Origin: Candidatus Zixiibacteriota bacterium
GTDB lineage: Bacteria; Zixibacteria; MSB-5A5; GN15; FEB-12
Direction: 5' to 3'
Length of the DNA stretch: 12,259 nucleotides
Assembly (NCBI GenBank): GCA_022570975.1
Contig: JACZYS010000054.1
Coordinates: 1-12,259, forward strand
The notes beneath the pieces are model-generated. The model saw only the letters and a list, made by a program, of their open reading frames with translations, was not told the DNA's origin and searched no databases. The translations under genes were made by a program, and so were the position numbers. Shown in pieces: positions 1-6,035 of the stretch (position 1 is its first letter; each line of letters starts with the position of its first letter).

Positions 1-128
1 TTCTGCAATGATACAATTCTCTTTTTATCATCGCTTGTAACTGTTAAACTGAAAGAGTTTCCGCTTTCTTTAACTTCAACATCGAAGTCATCGCAGCAGT
101 TGCTTTTTGATTCTTTACAACAAGACAT
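1..128 (-). CDS. Cys-rich small protein, N-terminal part (cut by window edge)
   Basis: Reading from an ATG at 128-126 gives 42 residues before the window ends, beginning MSCCKESKSNCCDDF. A very strong Shine-Dalgarno sequence, GGAGGTGA (140-133), lies 4 bases before the ATG and fixes the start. Two CC pairs (residues 3-4 and 11-12) suggest binding of a soft metal or arsenite. The following stretch is polar and acidic, and no signal peptide is visible. The gene lies just downstream of an ArsR-type repressor on the same strand, so it is probably a target of that repressor and part of a metal or arsenic response. I do not recognise the family, and the C-terminal part that might decide it lies outside the window. 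Confidence 0.75.
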   Translation of the reverse strand, partial: MSCCKESKSNCCDDFDVEVKESGNSFSLTVTSDDKKRIVSLQ

Positions 129-142
129 TTACTCACCTCCTT

Positions 143-177
143 TCTATATTACCATATAGCCATATATCTATATATAG
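143..177 (-). promoter_or_regulatory. AT-rich operator/promoter region upstream of the Cys-rich gene
   Basis: The gap between the repressor gene and the Cys-rich gene holds repeated elements: CCATAT twice (152-157 and 160-165), the 10-base perfect palindrome CTATATATAG (168-177), and several TATA-type -10 candidates on the minus strand. A further CCATAT lies at 505-510, upstream of the repressor start. ArsR/SmtB repressors are known to bind AT-rich inverted repeats over their own promoters. The repeats are seen; the assignment as ArsR operator is inference. Confidence 0.4.
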
Positions 178-180
178 TAG

Positions 181-210
181 AAAAAATATATCAGCCTAAG
201 CTGATATATT
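181..210 (-). terminator. Perfect 11-bp inverted repeat with U-tract at the end of the arsR-like gene
   Basis: AATATATCAGC (185-195) and GCTGATATATT (200-210) are exact reverse complements around a 4-base loop. On the minus strand the right arm runs into six T residues, as in an intrinsic terminator. The last codons and the TAG stop of the repressor lie inside the hairpin. The stem is mostly A-T, so termination may be partial, which would reduce read-through into the Cys-rich gene. A perfect palindrome of this size could also be a repressor binding site. Confidence 0.5.
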
Positions 211-477
211 TAAGTCAAAAACCTTAAACTGAAGGCCGCAACATTCTACAATAGAGTCTTTGTTGAAGCGATAAAATACCTCGCGACCTCTTTTTTCATG
301 ATTAACCAGACCGACTCTTTTTAAGATATCCAGATGATGAGAAATTGAGGGTTGAGTCATATTAAAATTTTTACAGATATCATTAACACACTGCTCTTCA
401 TGCTTGACCAATTCCAAAATTTTCAGCCGGGTCTTATCACTTAAAGCTTGAAACATTTCACAGCATTTCTCAGACAT
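196..477 (-). CDS. ArsR/SmtB-family metalloregulatory repressor
   Basis: A 93-residue winged-helix repressor. The N-terminal part (FQALSDKTRLKILELV) and the recognition helix region (FNMTQPSISHHLDILKRVGL) are typical of ArsR/SmtB proteins, which leave DNA when they bind metal or arsenite. Cys pairs occur near the N terminus (EKCCEMF) and near the C terminus (VECCGLQ). The ELCVCDLC sensor motif of E. coli-type ArsR is here EQCVNDIC, keeping two of its three Cys. Sensing may therefore resemble ArsR types that use a vicinal Cys pair; the ligand (As, Cd, Pb or similar) cannot be fixed. The ATG at 477 is chosen over an upstream TTG at 516 because AAAGGA lies just before it and the family starts there. 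It probably represses itself and the Cys-rich gene downstream. Confidence 0.9.
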   Translation of the reverse strand: MSEKCCEMFQALSDKTRLKILELVKHEEQCVNDICKNFNMTQPSISHHLDILKRVGLVNHEKRGREVFYRFNKDSIVECCGLQFKVFDLNISA

Positions 478-516
478 ATTAGATCCTTTCTCTTTCTTAT
501 ACTTCCATATGTTCAA

Positions 517-836
517 TTGGGTCTATTTGTTCCTGCAATTTCAAAATAAAGTGAGAAAAAACAAAAATTGCGCAGTATTGCCTGTTTTTAGCTGAAACGA
601 TGGGGGATACGACTACCAGATGATGGAACAGAAAAGCAAATTCTTATAAATAACGTTCTTGCCATAGTATTTCCATTCAAGAAATGTATATGGACGAAAC
701 AAGACACAAGAAACTAATGTCATTAGAATGTCATTAGTATGATATGCAGCAAACGACAATATTATTGCACCTGGAATCTAAAACGGATATTCCTGTCTTA
801 ATAAGAATAAGAAATTGACAAAAAAATGAATAATTA
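517..836. other. Gene-free stretch between the arsR-like gene and a small-RNA-like locus
   Basis: No reading frame of credible length or family resemblance is visible on either strand. The stretch is AT-rich. Its only clear internal structure is the palindromic tandem repeat at 714-737, listed separately. The part nearest 517 should carry the repressor promoter on the minus strand, but no good -35/-10 pair is apparent. Confidence 0.6.
714..737. repeat. Tandem 11-base repeat with palindromic units (operator-like)
   Basis: AATGTCATTAG occurs twice back to back (716-726 and 727-737). The first copy with the preceding CT forms a perfect palindrome, CTAATG-T-CATTAG; the second keeps AATG-T-CATT. 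Two adjacent palindromic units suggest a binding site for a dimeric regulator, upstream of the putative plus-strand promoter near 850. No regulator can be named. Confidence 0.4.
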
Positions 837-877
837 TTGAACAAAAATCTTGACAATTATGTTATACTAAGTAGATT
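837..877 (+). promoter_or_regulatory. Plus-strand promoter candidates
   Basis: TTGACA (850-855) is followed after 16 bases by TAGATT (872-877). An overlapping alternative is TTGAAC (837-842) with the better -10 box TATACT (863-868), but the spacer is a long 20 bases. Either would start transcription near 875-885. No plus-strand protein gene follows for about 1 kb; two hairpins follow instead. Confidence 0.45.
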
Positions 878-879
878 TA

Positions 880-970
880 GTCTAATTCCAAAAAGACCCC
901 CCTCTGTCTCATCCTAGAGACAGCCCTGCGTTGGGCAGGATTATTTATTTAGTCCTGCCCTAATTCTTTT
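880..970 (+). ncRNA. Candidate small RNA with a C-rich single-stranded segment
   Basis: Downstream of the promoter candidates lie a run of C residues (CCCCCCTC, about 897-904), a hairpin (CTGTCTC 904-910 with GAGACAG 917-923) and a terminator hairpin (GGGCAGGA 933-940 with TCCTGCCC 953-960) followed by TAATTCTTTT. CCTGC at 925-929 can also pair with GCAGG at 935-939, which would compete with the terminator. The whole is about 85-95 bases with no reading frame. A C-rich unpaired segment could pair with Shine-Dalgarno sequences. The structures are seen; the sRNA role is inference. An alternative is 3' processing structure for the lipoprotein mRNA on the other strand. Confidence 0.4.
933..970 (+). 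terminator. 8-bp hairpin with T-rich tail
   Basis: GGGCAGGA (933-940) and TCCTGCCC (953-960) pair perfectly around a 12-base A/T loop. The plus strand then reads TAATTCTTTT. It ends the candidate small RNA and lies immediately past the stop codon of the convergent lipoprotein gene, so it may also protect that mRNA's 3' end. Confidence 0.55.
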
Positions 971-1814
971 AATCATTTAATTTTCTATCCAATTCTAACA
1001 GAAGCGAGTCTACAGGGTATTGTCCGCCAAGTGCATCTTCGATTTCATTATAAATATTACGACCTTCCATCATCTTTTTCCTGTCGTCTTCCTGCGCTGC
1101 AAGAGCATTGGCAAGATTCAATTTGTAATGGACATTCTGCGGGTATTCTTTGGAAAGCGTCCTGAAAATTGCTTCTGATTTCTTAAATTCACTCTTGTAA
1201 AGAAAGAGGATGCCGCGGTTTGCTCTTAGCTCCAATAGTTCACCAAATTTATCCGTAGCCGTGTCAATAAAGCACCCAGCAACATAGAGAGAATTCAAGG
1301 TCAAAGTAGCACTAATACTCCTCAAATAATAAGAAAGATTATCCGGGTCTTTTTTCATTATCTGTTTCAAGTAATAAAAGGTGTGGAGATTTTGTCCGGC
1401 CTTTTGATGAAAATCAATTAAGTCTGACCAGTATTGCTCTTCTGATTCACCGGATCTTATCAAAACTTTTATAGCTTTTATTGCATTCTTCCAGTCTTCA
1501 ATTTCAGGAGCAACCTGATATATGGCCATATTTAATTCTTTATTTCTGGGGTACAAGAGGTCTGCATTCTTAAAGTAAATGAGGGCGGAGTCAAATATAT
1601 ATTCTCTCTGGTAGCACATGCCGGTGAAATAGAGAAGGTCAAAATCTGATGGTTTTTTGGCCAGAGCCTTAATATAAATTTCTCTGGCAGATCTGTAATT
1701 ACCCGAGAGAAATTCTTTCTCTCCTTTGGATTTTAACTCCTCTATGGTCAGATTCTCTTTTTCACAGCCGAAAACAATAATTGCGGTCACAACAAATAAA
1801 AAAAACTGTTTCAT
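969..1814 (-). CDS. TPR-repeat lipoprotein
   Basis: A 281-residue protein with a lipoprotein signal peptide: hydrophobic residues 4-15, then lipobox VFGC with the modified Cys at 17. The mature part is made of tetratricopeptide-like helical pairs, for example around residues 34-90 (GEKEFLSGNYRSAREIY, then LLYFTGMCYQREYIFDSALI) and again around 195-245. It is therefore probably membrane-anchored and makes protein-protein contacts, as in Gram-negative outer-membrane assembly or secretion systems; the partner is unknown. ATG at 1814 is preferred over the adjacent TTG at 1817 because AAGGAA lies 6 bases upstream. It is transcribed divergently from the dprA operon. No enzymatic domain is visible. 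Confidence 0.85.
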   Translation of the reverse strand: MKQFFLFVVTAIIVFGCEKENLTIEELKSKGEKEFLSGNYRSAREIYIKALAKKPSDFDLLYFTGMCYQREYIFDSALIYFKNADLLYPRNKELNMAIYQVAPEIEDWKNAIKAIKVLIRSGESEEQYWSDLIDFHQKAGQNLHTFYYLKQIMKKDPDNLSYYLRSISATLTLNSLYVAGCFIDTATDKFGELLELRANRGILFLYKSEFKKSEAIFRTLSKEYPQNVHYKLNLANALAAQEDDRKKMMEGRNIYNEIEDALGGQYPVDSLLLELDRKLND

Positions 1815-1843
1815 CAAATATTCCTTACTTTTTTAGCTACCTG

Positions 1844-1871
1844 AAAATACTCAAAAATAATAATATTTCAA
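1844..1871 (-). promoter_or_regulatory. Promoter candidate for the TPR lipoprotein gene
   Basis: On the minus strand TTGAAA (1871-1866) and TATTTT (1849-1844) are separated by 16 bases, giving a short leader before the ATG at 1814. The match to consensus is moderate in an AT-rich region. Confidence 0.35.
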
Positions 1872-1916
1872 CTAAAGGCTCAAAAATTCTTTACCAACTG
1901 AGAAAAATAAGAGCTG

Positions 1917-1944
1917 TTGACAAAAAATATTAATAGGCTAAAAT
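1917..1944 (+). promoter_or_regulatory. Promoter candidate for the dprA-yigZ-kinase operon
   Basis: TTGACA (1917-1922) and TAAAAT (1939-1944) are 16 bases apart. The -10 box abuts the ATG at 1945, so transcription would start close to the second in-frame ATG at 1951. If this promoter is the real one, the mRNA would be nearly leaderless. It is the only consensus-like promoter directly before the operon. Confidence 0.4.
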
Positions 1945-2856
1945 ATGAAGATGACAAATAAGATAACCTTGGAAACTACTATTAGGGTATTAGCTCTAAG
2001 TAAATTTATTGGAATTACTCCCCGTATGTTTGAGTCTCTCTTATTTCATTTTGAGACTCTTGAAAGAATACTCAGAGCCGACTCCGGGAAGCTGATGGCT
2101 ATTGACGGAATGTCGGCCAAATATGCCAACAAAATCAATAAATCAGCACATTACTTTAAAAAAGCAGAAACATATTTGCAAGAACTCAATGAAAAAGAGA
2201 TAAATGTAGTCTCTCGTTTTGATGCCGAATATCCTCAGTCTCTTTTTGAACTAAATGACCCGCCACTGATTTTGTATTACCGGGGAAAACTTCCTGATAA
2301 CAATAAAAAGAAAGTTACTCTCTCGGGGACAGAACATGCAAGCCAGGAGGGGATTGCCTTAACTGTTGAACTGGCAGAAATTTTTGCCAGAGGGAAAGTT
2401 CAGATAATTTCATCATTGAGAAAAGGAATTGATGCATCTGCTCATGTTGGCTGTGGAACGGCTAAATGAGAGTCTTTTGCAATTTTGGATTGTGGGTTTA
2501 ACCACATCACCTTAGAAGAAGACATGATCCTGGCCAATGATATAGCTTCAAGGGGAGGATTGATTTCTGAACATCCCCCGAATGAAAGAGGATCTGTCAC
2601 CAGTTATGTATATGCCAACAGAATAATTTCAGCCATCTCTCATGCCGTTATAATAACCGAGGTTTATGATAAGTCAAAAAAGACTCTGGACCTTCTCAAA
2701 TGCTGTAACCAGATTGGTAAATTGACTTTTCTCCAGATTGATCCCAAAAAAGGGGCATTAACCGAAGTAAATAGCCTCAATGAGGTTGTGAGACAGGGGG
2801 CTATACCGATGGTTGGGATAGATAAAGTTGATGATATTATAAAGTCTCTGGTCTGA
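1945..2856 (+). pseudogene. dprA: DprA/Smf-like DNA-processing protein interrupted by an in-frame TGA
   Basis: DprA loads RecA onto incoming single-stranded DNA in transformation. Codons 1-174 and 176-303 lie in one frame, separated only by TGA at 2467-2469. The N-terminal SAM-like domain is clear (LALSKFIGITPRMFESLL; DAEYPQSLFELNDPPLILYY, residues 93-112). The Rossmann-type domain follows: GIDASAH (161-167), then after the stop AILDCGF, GGLISEHPP and YANRIISAISHAVIITE. The GSR motif is SGTE, and SGLARGID is SSLRKGID, so ssDNA-binding residues are altered even without the stop. The C-terminal winged helix of many DprA proteins is missing. TGA aligns with a usual Gly (GGA to TGA). It is most likely a decaying gene, or a divergent paralogue with a nonsense mutation or sequencing error. 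It leads the plus-strand operon. Confidence 0.8.
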
Positions 2857-2864
2857 GTTTGTTA

Positions 2865-3473
2865 ATGGATGACCTTTTTTATATTCCTGCAAAAGAATCA
2901 AGAGTTGAAATTAAAGTAAAAGGTTCTCGTTTTATCGGCGGCATTTTCTATGTGGATTCAGTAGAAACGGCAGCCTCTGCTATAGAAAAAATCAAAAAAA
3001 AAGAGTACTCGGCCAGCCATAATTGCTATGCCTACCGAGTAGGTTTTAAAAACCAGCCTGATTTCAAATACTCTGATGACGGGGAACCGTCCGGCACGGC
3101 CGGCAAACCAATCTATGATGTTATCTCTGGCAAGAATCTGGTAAACTGTCTGGCAGTTGTTACCAGATATTTTGGAGGAACAAAACTTGGAACCGGCGGT
3201 CTGGTCAGGGCCTACTCAGAAACTGCTTCAAAAGCAATTGAAGCTTCAGGAATTAAGGAGCATTACCTTGTCGACAGAATAAAAATAGAAACAGCCTTTT
3301 CATTTTATAATCAAATACTAAGGGCCGCTGATTCGTTTTTTGCCCGGCAGATAAATTCTGATTTCTCAGATATCGTGATTGTTGAATATGAAGTTAGAAA
3401 ATCTCTCAAAGAAATATATGTCTCAACAATTGTAGAAATTACGGACGGTAAAGCAAAAATTGAAGAAGCATAA
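2865..3473 (+). CDS. yigZ: YigZ/IMPACT (UPF0029) family protein
   Basis: A 202-residue protein with the full family layout: an N-terminal UPF0029 domain with YSDDGEPSGTAGKP (69-82) and VTRYFGGTKLGTGGLVRAY (99-117), then a C-terminal DUF1949 domain of ferredoxin-like fold (about 139-202). Length matches E. coli YigZ. Eukaryotic relatives (IMPACT/Yih1) regulate the Gcn2 kinase; the bacterial role is uncertain and probably linked to RNA or nucleotide binding. ATG at 2865 is preferred over an in-frame TTG at 2859. It lies 8 bases after the dprA stop with no clear Shine-Dalgarno sequence, so it may depend on translational coupling. Its 3' end overlaps the next gene by 14 bases. Confidence 0.93.
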   Translation: MDDLFYIPAKESRVEIKVKGSRFIGGIFYVDSVETAASAIEKIKKKEYSASHNCYAYRVGFKNQPDFKYSDDGEPSGTAGKPIYDVISGKNLVNCLAVVTRYFGGTKLGTGGLVRAYSETASKAIEASGIKEHYLVDRIKIETAFSFYNQILRAADSFFARQINSDFSDIVIVEYEVRKSLKEIYVSTIVEITDGKAKIEEA

Positions 3474-4383
3474 AAAAATAGACTGTCTGGGACTGGGGAT
3501 TGCTCCTTATGACATATTGTTTGGAGTAGACAGATACCCCGAAGCAGAAATGAAAATTGATGCTTTAAATCTGTTCATGCAGGGGGGCGGTCCGGTGCCA
3601 TCGGTCTTGATTGGTCTTTCCAGATTAGGATACAGGACTTCTCTGATCGCTGCTTTTGGAAATGATCTGATTGGTAAACAAGGAATAGCAGAAATTATGA
3701 AAGAGGGCGTTAAAACTGATCTGGTAGTTTGGAAAAATAAACCTTCGGCGCTGGCGGCCGGGTGGGTGGAAAACAAAACCGGCAGAAGGACGTTGGTTTT
3801 AGCAAGAGAAGCGTTAGTATCGGCTTCAGATATTGTAACAGGTAAACTGCCAAATCCGTCAGTTATTCATCTCGACGGTAGAGACATGGAAGCAACAATG
3901 AAACTTGCCAAATGGGGCAAGAAAAACGGCGCCATAATTTCGTTTGATATCGGTTCTATAAGAAACGATGTTTCAGCTGTTTTCAAATATGTTGACCATC
4001 TTGTTGTTGCCGACAGTTACGCATTTGCGTTTACTAGAACCAAAGATGCCAAGAAAGCTATCATGAAATTGAAAAAGCTATGCCCTGAAACGGTTGTAGT
4101 AACCGAGGGGATTAAAGGTTCGGTTGGAATAGAAGACGGCAAATTCATAACCCAGGAAGCGTTCAAGGTAAAAACAGTAGACACTACCGGTGCCGGAGAT
4201 GCATTTCACACCGGTTACCTGTATGGACTGTTAAACGGATTTGACTTAGCCGAAAGACTAAAATACGGCTCGGCCGTGGCAGCCATGAAATGCCGGTCAC
4301 AAGGTGCCAGAAGCGGACTTCCTACAAGAAAAGAACTGACAGCATTTATGAAAAAATTAATTATCAGGAAGCAATTTGTGTAA
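3460..4383 (+). CDS. PfkB/ribokinase-family sugar or nucleoside kinase
   Basis: A 307-residue PfkB-fold kinase that should transfer ATP phosphate to a sugar or nucleoside hydroxyl in the cytoplasm. The C-terminal signature DTTGAGDAFHTGY (241-253) holds the anion hole GAGD and the catalytic base Asp247. The N-terminal glycine motif is QGGGPVPSVLIGLSRLG (41-57), with Pro and Ser where ribokinases usually have an Asn-containing GGxxxN motif; FGND (67-70) follows. The substrate cannot be told. The start is TTG at 3460, within the end of yigZ: the next Met (residue 31) would remove the first strand (IDCLGLG), and no ATG is available earlier. The stop overlaps the next start by one base (TAATG), a sign of coupled translation. 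Confidence 0.88.
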   Translation: MKKHKKIDCLGLGIAPYDILFGVDRYPEAEMKIDALNLFMQGGGPVPSVLIGLSRLGYRTSLIAAFGNDLIGKQGIAEIMKEGVKTDLVVWKNKPSALAAGWVENKTGRRTLVLAREALVSASDIVTGKLPNPSVIHLDGRDMEATMKLAKWGKKNGAIISFDIGSIRNDVSAVFKYVDHLVVADSYAFAFTRTKDAKKAIMKLKKLCPETVVVTEGIKGSVGIEDGKFITQEAFKVKTVDTTGAGDAFHTGYLYGLLNGFDLAERLKYGSAVAAMKCRSQGARSGLPTRKELTAFMKKLIIRKQFV

Positions 4384-4946
4384 TGCAGTTTCTTGACCAG
4401 ATAGACAGAGCACTTTTCACATTCATAAATATGAGTCTTGCCAATCCGGTCACAGATTTCCTAATGCCAATTATTACTTCCGATAATTTGCTCAGGGCAG
4501 CATACGGCATTATGATTCTTCTCATTCTAATAAAAGGGAGTTGCAAATGGAAATGGGCTGTTTTTTATTCGGCAATTATTCTTTTATTAACTGACCAGAT
4601 GGTGGCCGGGTTGCTCAAGCCAATAATTGCCAGAGCGCGCCCATGCCAAATATTCGGTGAAATAAATTTGCTTGTTAACTGCGGTGCCGGAATGTCCATG
4701 CCTTCGGCTCATGCAGGTAACGCTTTCGGGCAGGCTTTGTTTTTCTCACTCATAAACAAAAAACTCAGACCATATTTATTGACAGCGGCCGGTCTCATAA
4801 GTTTAAGCCGGGTCTTTGTGGGTGTGCATTATCCGGGAGATATAATTGCCGGAGCCTTAATCGGTTCTCTGATAGGATGGGGAGTGTTCTTGTTATCTCA
4901 AAAAATGGGTCGTTCATGGGGAAATGAGAACAGTTGTGAAAATTGA
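4383..4946 (+). CDS. PAP2-family membrane phosphatase
   Basis: A 187-residue integral membrane protein with all three lipid phosphatase motifs: KPIIARARP (79-87), SMPSAHAG (105-112, a PSAH variant of PSGH) and SRVFVGVHYPGD (142-153). Catalytic residues are His110, His149 and Asp153, supported by Lys79, Arg86 and Arg143. Hydrophobic segments lie at about 38-51, 57-77, 130-148 and 154-172. Members remove phosphate from undecaprenyl pyrophosphate, phosphatidic acid, phosphatidylglycerophosphate or lipid A on the periplasmic side; undecaprenyl pyrophosphate recycling is the commonest role at this length, but the substrate is not decided by sequence. The ATG at 4383 overlaps the kinase stop. Its own 3' end overlaps the macrodomain gene by 23 bases. 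Confidence 0.92.
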   Translation: MQFLDQIDRALFTFINMSLANPVTDFLMPIITSDNLLRAAYGIMILLILIKGSCKWKWAVFYSAIILLLTDQMVAGLLKPIIARARPCQIFGEINLLVNCGAGMSMPSAHAGNAFGQALFFSLINKKLRPYLLTAAGLISLSRVFVGVHYPGDIIAGALIGSLIGWGVFLLSQKMGRSWGNENSCEN

Positions 4947-5445
4947 AGTCATAAAAGGAGATATCACCAAAGTTACTACTGAGGCAATCGTAAATGCGGC
5001 CAATAATGAATTCTGGATGGGTTCAGGCGTGGCCGGGGCAATAAAAACCGCCGGAGGAAAGTCAATAGAGCAAGACGCCATGGCCAAAGGTCCGGCAAAT
5101 CCGGGTGATGCTGTTTTTTCCACAGCCGGTAAACTGAGATTTAATTACATTATTCATGCCGCGGTCATGGGACAAGGATTAAGAACTTCTCAGCAATTAA
5201 TCAGGCAGGCAACAATAAGCTCTTTGAATCTTGCCGAGAAATTAAATATCAAGTCGCTTGCTTTTCCTGCTTTTGGAACCGGAGTTGGCAATTTCCCCAT
5301 GAAAGCGTGTGCCAATATTATGGTAGGAGCAGTCTTTGCTTATGAAAAAATATTCAAAAATATTGAGTTGGTACAATTTTGTCTGTTTGATGAGTATGGA
5401 TATGCTCTTTTTGAAGAAGCGCTAGGCAAAAAAATCAGTTCCTGA
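4924..5445 (+). CDS. Macrodomain (ADP-ribose-binding) protein
   Basis: A 173-residue single macrodomain. GDIT (12-15) gives the adenine-contacting Asp13; AIVNAANNEF (21-30) holds the NAAN motif; MGSGVAGAI (32-40) and FGTGVGNFP (117-125) are the ribose and phosphate loops. Such proteins bind ADP-ribose or remove it from proteins or O-acetyl-ADP-ribose. The loop after NAAN (EFWMGSGVAGAIKTAGG) differs from the GGGGVDGAIH loop of the MacroD/YmdB hydrolases and looks closer to the Af1521-like group, so catalysis is uncertain. ATG at 4924 is used; a GTG at 4936 would fit equally. It is the last gene of the plus-strand operon, and its stop overlaps the convergent lipoprotein gene by 11 bases. Confidence 0.9.
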   Translation: MRTVVKIEVIKGDITKVTTEAIVNAANNEFWMGSGVAGAIKTAGGKSIEQDAMAKGPANPGDAVFSTAGKLRFNYIIHAAVMGQGLRTSQQLIRQATISSLNLAEKLNIKSLAFPAFGTGVGNFPMKACANIMVGAVFAYEKIFKNIELVQFCLFDEYGYALFEEALGKKISS

Positions 5446-5452
5446 TTCTTAT
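5428..5452 (-). terminator. Small hairpin over the convergent stop codons
   Basis: AATCAG (5433-5438) and CTGATT (5442-5447) pair around a 3-base loop. On the minus strand the hairpin is followed by five further T residues; on the plus strand by CTTATTTT. It covers the stop codons of both converging genes and may end both transcripts. The 6-bp stem is weak. Confidence 0.35.
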
Positions 5453-5989
5453 TTTAATTGTACCACTGAGCTCAATCTTTTGTTCTTTTTTATTAAAGAA
5501 GGAACCGTTGACAGAGGCAAATATATGTTTGCCGGAAACCGAATCCAGGCTCAATTCTCCAGTTACGGGAACAAAAATTTTGTCATCCTCACTCAGCTCA
5601 TAATTCTCCCGTAAAGATATAAAAGCATTATCTTTCAGTTGGGTAACGCCCGGAGATAGCTGGCTGTTGAACTGAAGATAAATTCTCAGTTTTACAATTT
5701 CATCAAAAGTCAAAAACTCCCCCGGCGATGATTCCAGTTTTTTCCCTCTCACCGTCAGATCTAATACGGCAATGTTTTTATCTCCCGGAATTATCTTTTC
5801 TTCACGGAAGGGATTATTTAAAGCTGCGTTTTTGTAATACTTGTTAAGTTCCGCTTTTTGGCTGGCTGAAAATGTGTCAGTTACAATAGAAAGTTCCGTC
5901 CGGTAGCGACTGCTGCAGCCAATCAGAAAAGATAAGAGAATGGCCAGGATTATAAATATCAGGAATCGAAATTTCAGCTTGTCTTTCAT
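5435..5989 (-). CDS. Small lipoprotein of unknown function
   Basis: A 184-residue protein with a basic N terminus (KDKLKFR), a hydrophobic core (residues 9-23) and lipobox LIGC, giving the lipidated Cys25, followed by SS. The mature part lacks recognisable enzyme motifs; it is predicted to be mostly beta-strand, with a closing alternating segment (QKIELSGTIKIRIRN). I do not recognise the family. It lies 46 bases downstream of the GNAT-like gene on the same strand and may share its mRNA. No clear Shine-Dalgarno sequence precedes the ATG; TATAAT (5995-5990) abuts it. A link to sphingolipid transport or envelope placement is only suggested by the neighbourhood. Confidence 0.75.
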   Translation of the reverse strand: MKDKLKFRFLIFIILAILLSFLIGCSSRYRTELSIVTDTFSASQKAELNKYYKNAALNNPFREEKIIPGDKNIAVLDLTVRGKKLESSPGEFLTFDEIVKLRIYLQFNSQLSPGVTQLKDNAFISLRENYELSEDDKIFVPVTGELSLDSVSGKHIFASVNGSFFNKKEQKIELSGTIKIRIRN

Positions 5990-6035
5990 ATTATAATAAC
6001 AGAATCTGGCGAATTATGTTTAATGCAATAAGAGA

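Noticed and set aside
593..716. Plus-strand open stretch of about 41 codons as a gene remnant
   Set aside because: No start codon or ribosome binding site, a stop immediately before it, and no recognisable protein motif.
2467..2469. Reassigned TGA (as Gly or Trp) in this organism
   Set aside because: TGA ends spt, the macrodomain gene, the small lipoprotein gene and dprA itself, and no other gene contains an internal TGA, so the standard code fits.
3507..3776. Minus-strand frame of 89 codons inside the kinase gene
   Set aside because: It lies wholly inside the PfkB-type gene, shows no family resemblance and has no ribosome binding site; it is a shadow frame.
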